From the NCBI GenBank assembly GCA_964428805.1, contig CAYRZF010000075.1:1-10566 (forward strand): 10,566 nt of DNA, given 5' to 3'. The translations under genes and the position numbers were made by a program. Of this stretch, positions 6,203 to 10,566 are shown piece by piece; the stretch's first letter is position 1; every line of letters begins with the position of its first letter. This stretch comes from CAYRZF01 sp964428805 (lineage in GTDB: Bacteria; Methylomirabilota; Methylomirabilia; Rokubacteriales; CSP1-6). The notes below the pieces were generated by a model. It did no database searches. It was not told the origin of the DNA and was given only the letters and a program-made list of their open reading frames with translations.

Positions 6203-7210
6203 TTGAGTGCGGATGACAGCGAGCTCGTTGAGCGATGTCGGGCGGGGGATCTTTCGGCGTTCGAGCCGCTGGTGGAGAAGTACCGGCAGCGGGTCTGGCG
6301 GCTCGCCTTTCAGATCCTCCGGGACCGTGAAGAGGCGTGGGACGTGGCGCAGGAGGCGTTCGTCCGAGCCTATCAGTCCCTTTCCACTTTTCGCGGTCAA
6401 TCCGCCTTCTACACGTGGGTATTCAGGATCGTGGTGAACCTCGCCACGGACCGGCAGCGCCAAAGGGGAGCGCGGGCGCGGGCCTTGGGCGGGGAGCCTG
6501 TTCCCGAGGAGCAGTGGGAGCGAACGCTGGTCGATCCGGGCGCGGGCCCGGAGTTCGTGGCGGCCCGGGCGGAGGAGCGAGAGCTCATCAGGCGGGCGTT
6601 GGATTCCTTGCCGCCCAACCATCGAACTATTATCATGCTGAGTGATATCGAAGGGCTCACGTACCGGGAAATCGCGGAGGTGCTGCGAATTCCCATGGGA
6701 ACCGTCATGTCGAGGCTTCACAACGCTCGCAAGCGGCTTCGGGCTCTGCTTGGCCCGCTCCTGGGTCTCGCGCTGATCGTGTGTCTCGGTGTGGCGCCGG
6801 CCGTCGCCTGGGCCCAGCAGGTGGTGCCCTGCTCGGTCCGCGTGCTGCTCCAGACTCGTCAGGCACCGTCGGAGCCCTCCGCGCCTGCCACAAGCGGACA
6901 GATTTCCGATCCGTACATGCAGAAGTTCCAACGGCAGTTCCCCAACCGGCAGTACGAGCAGCTCGACCTGATTCAAGCCCGGGTTCCCGTGGGGAAGGGG
7001 CAGCGGTTCCCGCTTCCGGGCGGCCGGCAACTGGAGATCCTGCCGGTCGACTTCCGTGGACCGGTGCCACGCGTGAGTTTCAAGATCTTGGAAAAGGGTA
7101 CGGAGGAGGTTTCGGTCACCGCGGACATGCCTCCGGGGAAGCCGCTTTCGATCGTGGGGCCTCGTCACGGACCCGGGGTCCTCCACCTGATTATCGTCTG
7201 CGGCGACTAA
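6203..7210 (+). CDS. ECF sigma factor fused to a transmembrane segment and predicted periplasmic domain
   Basis: Residues 1-180 are an ECF (sigma70 group 4) sigma factor. Region 2 (about 21-88) has DVAQEAFVRAYQSL and FYTWVFRIVVNLATDRQRQR; region 4 (about 125-180) has LDSLPPNHRTIIML and the helix-turn-helix TYREIAEVLRIPMGTVMSRLHNARKRLR. Such proteins recruit RNA polymerase to stress or envelope promoters. Most end here, but this frame runs on without a stop: a hydrophobic stretch at 182-203, a signal-peptidase-like AWAQQ (202-206), then about 130 residues with a Pro/Ser-rich linker (220-235) and an apparently beta-rich domain including FPLPGGRQLEILPVDF and PLSIVGPRHGPGVLHLIIV. The domain was not assigned to a named family. 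No anti-sigma gene is adjacent. The start is TTG at 6203, with only a weak GAGAG site six bases upstream; no ATG or GTG fits region 2. An internal ATG (6707, Met169) could start a separate secreted protein. The stop is 9 bp before the next gene. Confidence 0.85.
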   Translation: MSADDSELVERCRAGDLSAFEPLVEKYRQRVWRLAFQILRDREEAWDVAQEAFVRAYQSLSTFRGQSAFYTWVFRIVVNLATDRQRQRGARARALGGEPVPEEQWERTLVDPGAGPEFVAARAEERELIRRALDSLPPNHRTIIMLSDIEGLTYREIAEVLRIPMGTVMSRLHNARKRLRALLGPLLGLALIVCLGVAPAVAWAQQVVPCSVRVLLQTRQAPSEPSAPATSGQISDPYMQKFQRQFPNRQYEQLDLIQARVPVGKGQRFPLPGGRQLEILPVDFRGPVPRVSFKILEKGTEEVSVTADMPPGKPLSIVGPRHGPGVLHLIIVCGD

Positions 7211-7219
7211 GGGCGAGCG

Positions 7220-8743
7220 ATGAGCGAGGAGAGGTATTTCCAAGAGCGGGCCCGGATCGAACAAGGGCACGTCAAGTACCGGGACAAGCTCAAGGAGGAG
7301 GGCAAACTCTTCGTTCGGGACCGCCTCAAGGTCCTCCTCGATCCGGGGACCGAGTTCGAGGAGGATTGGCTGTTCGCCCGGAGCCAGGAGCCCGACACGC
7401 CGGCCGACGGGGTGGTGACGGGCATCGGCAAGGTCGGCGGGCGCAGCGTTGCCGTCATGGCCAACGACTACACGGTGAAGGCCGGTTCCTGGGGGGAGAA
7501 GACGGTCCAGAAAATCATCCGGATCCAGGAAAAGGCGCTGCGGCTCCGGATTCCTCTCCTGTACCTGGTGGACGCGGCGGGAGCGCGGATCTCCGAGCAG
7601 ATAAAGATTTTCCCCGGCCGTTTTCACGCCGGCCGCATCTTCTACAACGAGGTCCAGCTCTCCGGCGTCGTGCCGCAGGTGTGCGTTCTCTTCGGTCCGT
7701 CCCCGGCCGGCTCCGCCTACCTGCCCGCCCTCACTGACGTGGTGATCATGGTGGACGGCAAAGCCTCGCTCTACGTCGGCTCGCCGCGGATGGTGGAAAT
7801 GGCCATCGGGGAGAAGACGACGCAGGAGGAGCTGGGCGGCGCCCGGATGCACTGCACGGTGTCGGGCTGCGGGGACGTGCTGGTGCCCTCCGACGAGGAG
7901 GCCATCGAAACGGCCAAGCGCTACCTGACCTTCATGCCCCAGAATTTCCAGGAGCGGCCGCCGATGACCGAAGCGGTGGAACCCGAGCCCGGCCGCCCGA
8001 TCGAAGAGATCGTCCCCTACGACCAGCGGAAGTACTTCGACATGTACGAGGTCATCGACCGGATCATCGACGCCGGCTCCTGGTTCGAAATCAAGCGCCT
8101 CTTTGCCCCCGAGATCATCGTCGGCCTCGCGCGCCTCGCGGGCCGGCCGATCGGCATCGTCGCCAATCAGCCGAAGGTCAAGGGGGGCGTCCTCTTCGTG
8201 GACTCCGCCGACAAGGCTGCCCGCTTCATCTGGCTCTGCAACGCCTTCAACGTCCCGCTGGTGTACCTGGCCGACATCTCGGGCTTCATGGTGGGGTCCA
8301 AAGTAGAACGGGCCGGGATCATCCGCCACGGGGCCAAGATGATCTTCGCCACCGCCCAGGCGACGGTGCCGAAGATCACCGTCATCGTGCGCAAGTGCTA
8401 TGGCGCTGGGCTCTACGCCATGTGCGGGCCCGCCTTCGAGCCCGACGCGGCGCTCGCGCTGCCGCAGGGCCAGATCGCCATCATGGGGCCGGAACCAGCG
8501 GTGAACGCCGTGTACTACAACAAGATCATGGAGCTGCCGGAGGCCGAGCGGGCCGAGTACGTCCGCCGCAAGCGTGAGGAGTACCAGGCCGACATCGACA
8601 TCCACAAGCTCGCCTCCGAGATGCTCGTGGACGACATCGTGCCTGGCTCGCTGCTCCGGGCCGAGCTGATCAAGCGTCTCCAGTACGCCGAGACCAAGCA
8701 GCATGATTTCCCCCCCCGCCGGAACGGAGTTTACCCAGTTTAG
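7220..8743 (+). CDS. Acyl-CoA carboxylase, carboxyltransferase (beta) subunit
   Basis: The product transfers carboxyl from carboxybiotin to an acyl-CoA (propionyl-, methylcrotonyl- or a related CoA) in the cytoplasm. Seen: 507 residues with two crotonase-like halves. The N-terminal half has DAAGARI (118-124), GPSPAGSAYLPALTD (159-173) and the family signature EELGGARMH (204-212). The C-terminal half has QPKVKGGVLFVDSADKAARFI, DISGFMVGSKVERAGIIRHGAKM (352-374) and RKCYGAGLYAMCG (391-403). It ends HDFPPRRNGVYPV. Length and motifs are complete. The ATG follows AAGGG by six bases. The partner biotin carboxylase/carrier subunit is not in the window, so the substrate cannot be set; neighbouring B12 genes suggest, weakly, a propionyl/methylmalonyl-CoA link. 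The stop overlaps the next start by one base (TAGTG). Confidence 0.93.
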   Translation: MSEERYFQERARIEQGHVKYRDKLKEEGKLFVRDRLKVLLDPGTEFEEDWLFARSQEPDTPADGVVTGIGKVGGRSVAVMANDYTVKAGSWGEKTVQKIIRIQEKALRLRIPLLYLVDAAGARISEQIKIFPGRFHAGRIFYNEVQLSGVVPQVCVLFGPSPAGSAYLPALTDVVIMVDGKASLYVGSPRMVEMAIGEKTTQEELGGARMHCTVSGCGDVLVPSDEEAIETAKRYLTFMPQNFQERPPMTEAVEPEPGRPIEEIVPYDQRKYFDMYEVIDRIIDAGSWFEIKRLFAPEIIVGLARLAGRPIGIVANQPKVKGGVLFVDSADKAARFIWLCNAFNVPLVYLADISGFMVGSKVERAGIIRHGAKMIFATAQATVPKITVIVRKCYGAGLYAMCGPAFEPDAALALPQGQIAIMGPEPAVNAVYYNKIMELPEAERAEYVRRKREEYQADIDIHKLASEMLVDDIVPGSLLRAELIKRLQYAETKQHDFPPRRNGVYPV

Positions 8744-9159
8744 TGCGGCGGGACTGGCTCGTCGTCTCCGTCATCGCGCTGTCGCTGCTGAGCCTGCCCT
8801 TCATCCTTCCGCACGTCATCGAGGATTTCGCCGAAGAGATCACGCGACGGGTGGGTCTGTCCACCGCGGGCGGCGGGTTCCTCCTGGGCGCGTATCTGGC
8901 GCTTCAGTCTCTCGGGTTAGTCCTGGTCGCGCTCCGCAAACGTCTCGGCTTCGTCCTGACCTTCTGGATCGGGCTCGTCTGGGTGGCAGGGGCGCTCCTG
9001 GATCACGGCCCGGCGCTCTGGCGGGGTGGCTTCAGGAGCGGTGCGCTGTCGGTGCTCTGGGTCGTGGGCCTCGTCCTCACCCAGAGCCTCAGCGCCGCGC
9101 TGGCGGCCTGGGGGGCCTGGGGGCGCCGTGTCCGAGGGGGTTCCGCATTCAAGGACTGA
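8743..9159 (+). CDS. Small four-helix membrane protein, function unknown
   Basis: I do not recognise this 138-residue protein. Four hydrophobic segments are visible: about 5-25, 44-64, 68-88 and 100-122. The connecting loops are short, one basic (ALRKRLG, 63-69), and the C-terminus is basic (GRRVRGG). No catalytic or metal-binding motif stands out. It starts at GTG 8743, overlapping the carboxyltransferase stop by one base, with GGAG (8726-8729) 13 bases upstream. Its TGA (9157-9159) lies inside the start region of cobS. The tight packing marks it as a real operon member, possibly linked to membrane-bound CobS, but that is only inferred from position. Its 3' end holds a five-G run (9136-9140) that matters for the cobS start problem. 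Confidence 0.72.
   Translation: MRRDWLVVSVIALSLLSLPFILPHVIEDFAEEITRRVGLSTAGGGFLLGAYLALQSLGLVLVALRKRLGFVLTFWIGLVWVAGALLDHGPALWRGGFRSGALSVLWVVGLVLTQSLSAALAAWGAWGRRVRGGSAFKD
9134..9140 (+). promoter_or_regulatory. Candidate ribosome-binding site for cobS
   Basis: GAGGGGG ends six bases before ATT at 9147 and 15 before CTG at 9156. The spacing favours the rare ATT codon as the cobS start if the sequence is correct. Confidence 0.35.
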
Positions 9160-9896
9160 TCACTGCCGTCCGGTTTCTCACCATCGTTCCCGTCCCGGGC
9201 TCGGCCGTCGAGGGACCGGAAGGCCTGGGACGCGCGGCGGGATGGTTCCCGTTGGTCGGGCTCGCCCTGGGGGTAATTCTTGTCGTGGAGGACCGTCTGA
9301 TATCCAGCGTGTTTCCGCCGCCGGTGGCGGCGCTCATCGTCCTCGCCACGTGGAAGCTCCTGACCGGTGCGATCCACCTCGACGGTCTCGCCGACAGCCT
9401 CGACGGGATTGCCGGGGGGGACCCTGATCAGCGACTCGCCATCATGAGAGAGGGCCGGATCGGGGTGTTCGGTGCTCTGGGTCTGATCGTCCTGCTTTTG
9501 CTGGGATTCGTGGCGCTGACCGGCCTCGAGTGGCCGCTCCGCGCAAAGGCGCTTCTGCTCGCGCCGGCGGTCGGCCGGATCACCCCGCTCCTCTTGGCCC
9601 GCACGTGTGATCCCGCCACCCCCGGCCGGGGCCTCGGAGCCGCGTTTATAGAAAGCGTCACGTCGCGGGCACTGGGGATCGGCGGAGTCGTGGCCGTCGC
9701 GGCGAGCGCAGCAATCCTCTGGCCGTGGGGACTCGTGGCCGCGGGGGGCGGGCTCGCCCTGGCCTGGACGCTGGGCCGATACTTTTCGCTGAGGCTTGGC
9801 GGGCTCAGCGGCGACGGTCTGGGCGCCGGGGTTGAGCTGGCAGAACTCGGAGTTCTCATGGCCTTCGCGTCGCTCCAGCACGTCGGGCTCGTCTGA
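9147..9896 (+). CDS. cobS: Adenosylcobinamide-GDP ribazoletransferase (cobalamin synthase)
   Basis: CobS is an integral membrane enzyme that joins adenosylcobinamide-GDP and alpha-ribazole (or its phosphate) in the last stage of B12 assembly. Seen, numbering from ATT at 9147 (249 residues, normal length): AVRFLTIVPVPG near the N-terminus, HLDGLADSLDG (77-87) with the conserved Asp cluster, REGRIGVFGALGL (101-113), and LSGDGLGAGVELAEL (220-234), plus several hydrophobic segments. The start is a problem: no ATG, GTG or TTG lies in frame at a sensible place. The frame is open back to an ATG at 8703, but that would add about 148 non-homologous residues read across the previous gene. ATT 9147 has a good ribosome site; CTG 9156 overlaps the upstream stop (CTGA). 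One G fewer in the run 9136-9140 would give a normal GTG start at 9128. Downstream, cobC overlaps by one base. Confidence 0.9.
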   Translation: MQGLITAVRFLTIVPVPGSAVEGPEGLGRAAGWFPLVGLALGVILVVEDRLISSVFPPPVAALIVLATWKLLTGAIHLDGLADSLDGIAGGDPDQRLAIMREGRIGVFGALGLIVLLLLGFVALTGLEWPLRAKALLLAPAVGRITPLLLARTCDPATPGRGLGAAFIESVTSRALGIGGVVAVAASAAILWPWGLVAAGGGLALAWTLGRYFSLRLGGLSGDGLGAGVELAELGVLMAFASLQHVGLV

Positions 9897-10555
9897 TGGC
9901 GTCCGCGTGGATTTACCTGGTGCGCCACGGGAGCGTGGTGGGGGCCGAGACCAGACGGTTCATCGGCCATCTGGACGTGGCTCTGTCCCCACTCGGCGAA
10001 GCCGAGATAGAACGCCTCGCCGCGGGCCTCGCCGGCGTTCCCCTCGTGGCGGTCTACGCCAGTGACCTCGGCCGATCCCGGCGGAGCGCTGAGATCATGG
10101 GCCGACCCCACGGGCTCGCGCCCCGCGTCATCCCCGAACTGAGGGAGATGGCGATGGGGCGGTGGGAAGGGCTCACCGCAGACGAAATCCGCGATCGGGA
10201 ACCCGAAGTGTTCAAGGACTGGATGGCGCGCCCGGGAGAGATTCCCTTCCCCGAGGGCGAGAGCGTCCCTGACCTGCTGGCCCGGGCGTGGCCCGCGTTC
10301 GAGAGGATCGCGCGCGCGCATGCGGGCGATCGCGTGGCCGTCGTCGGCCATGGGGGCACCAATCGGGCGATCCTCTGCCGCGCCCTGGGCCTGCCGCTCG
10401 ATCGTCTCTTGGCCTTCGGGCAGGACTACGCCGCCCTGTCGCTGCTCGAGTGGCGGGAGGGTTACTCCGTGCTCCATGTGCTGAACCAGACCGATAGCCC
10501 CTCACCTTCATCCTCTCCCCCTCGGGGGGAGAGGATGAAGGTGAGGGGATTATGA
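9896..10555 (+). CDS. cobC: Histidine phosphatase, probable alpha-ribazole phosphatase CobC
   Basis: The product is a phosphoglycerate-mutase-fold phosphatase; by context it probably removes phosphate from alpha-ribazole-5'-phosphate (or adenosylcobalamin phosphate) in B12 nucleotide-loop synthesis. Seen: 219 residues; LVRHG with catalytic His11; FIGHLDVALSPLGEAE, common in CobC and related phosphatases; SDLGRSRRSAEIM with phosphate-binding Arg60; acid Glu84 in ELREMAMGRWEG; and His152 in VVGHGGTNRAIL. The ATG overlaps the cobS stop (TGATG), so translation is coupled. The enzyme core ends around residue 198. The last 18 residues or so (SPSPSSSPPRGERMKVRG) are read through a perfect palindrome and are probably a late addition. 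A general phosphoglycerate-mutase-like phosphatase is the alternative to CobC. Confidence 0.88.
   Translation: MASAWIYLVRHGSVVGAETRRFIGHLDVALSPLGEAEIERLAAGLAGVPLVAVYASDLGRSRRSAEIMGRPHGLAPRVIPELREMAMGRWEGLTADEIRDREPEVFKDWMARPGEIPFPEGESVPDLLARAWPAFERIARAHAGDRVAVVGHGGTNRAILCRALGLPLDRLLAFGQDYAALSLLEWREGYSVLHVLNQTDSPSPSSSPPRGERMKVRGL
10498..10548 (+). repeat. Perfect 24-bp palindrome (REP-like) at the cobC 3' end
   Basis: The left arm 10498-10521 starts CCCCTCACCTTCATCC. It is exactly complementary to the right arm 10525-10548, which ends GGATGAAGGTGAGGGG, leaving a TCG loop. It lies inside the cobC-like frame, which stops at TGA 10553-10555. The ends match the element at 4533-4630. It is likely a dispersed repeat; as RNA it would form a very stable hairpin that could protect or end the message, though no T run follows in view. 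Confidence 0.85.
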
Positions 10556-10566
10556 GTGGGGTGAGG

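Noticed and set aside
6062..8704. 880-codon open frame on the minus strand opposite the sigma fusion and carboxyltransferase
   Set aside because: The translation is a His/Arg/Asp-rich string with no motif, while the plus strand carries clear protein families across the same bases. It is an artefact of GC-rich codon use.
8710..8717. Run of eight Cs near the carboxyltransferase 3' end as a phase-variable tract
   Set aside because: It simply encodes the family-typical C-terminal FPPRRNGVYPV and the frame is intact; no sign of variation in one sequence.
8703..9146. N-terminal 148-residue extension of CobS from ATG 8703
   Set aside because: The extension reads through the end of the carboxyltransferase and the whole membrane-protein gene in another frame and gives Arg/Gly/Pro-rich sequence unlike CobS.
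1..10566. CRISPR arrays, tRNA or rRNA genes, insertion sequences, riboswitches
   Set aside because: I saw no regularly spaced direct repeats, no tRNA cloverleaf or rRNA-like segment, no transposase, and no riboswitch-like structure upstream of the B12 genes, which sit inside an operon.

Overview
The window comes from a GC-rich Gram-negative-type bacterium: it carries type II secretion genes, an ECF sigma factor and cobalamin (B12) genes. The gene mix and style (dense, TGATG/GTGA overlaps, GC-rich palindromic repeats in gaps) would suit Methylomirabilota/Rokubacteria or a deltaproteobacterium-like lineage. No marker gene is present, so this assignment is only an impression. Almost every base is coding; the longest gaps are 188 bp and 165 bp.

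Positions 1-3622 (minus strand) hold the 5' part of a type II secretion operon in the order gspE, gspF, gspG and the first 29 codons of a further pseudopilin (probably gspH), which runs off the left edge. The genes are 4 bp apart or overlapping. A 165-bp divergent region separates gspE from a plus-strand ZIP-family metal transporter, which has a very good sigma70-type promoter.

After a repeat-bearing gap comes a diguanylate cyclase with a degenerate receiver domain. Its stop overlaps the start of aroQ (type II 3-dehydroquinate dehydratase). Then comes an ECF sigma factor fused in frame to a transmembrane segment or signal peptide and a predicted periplasmic domain of about 125 residues. This is the most unusual gene in the window.

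The right third is a tight plus-strand cluster: an acyl-CoA carboxylase carboxyltransferase subunit, an unrecognised four-helix membrane protein, cobS (cobalamin synthase) and a cobC-like phosphoglycerate-mutase-fold phosphatase. CobS and CobC catalyse late steps of cobalamin nucleotide-loop assembly. If the carboxyltransferase acts on propionyl-CoA (an inference), it would feed the B12-dependent methylmalonyl-CoA mutase.

The main oddities are: (1) the sigma factor/membrane/periplasmic fusion, whose sigma region 4.2 also reads as a signal-peptide n-region behind an internal ATG; (2) a 65-residue leader on GspG, supported by a strong ribosome-binding site; (3) cobS with no ATG/GTG/TTG start in a usable position; (4) a perfect 24-bp palindrome that encodes the last residues of the cobC-like gene, with a related repeat upstream of the cyclase; (5) a receiver domain that has lost its phospho-acceptor.
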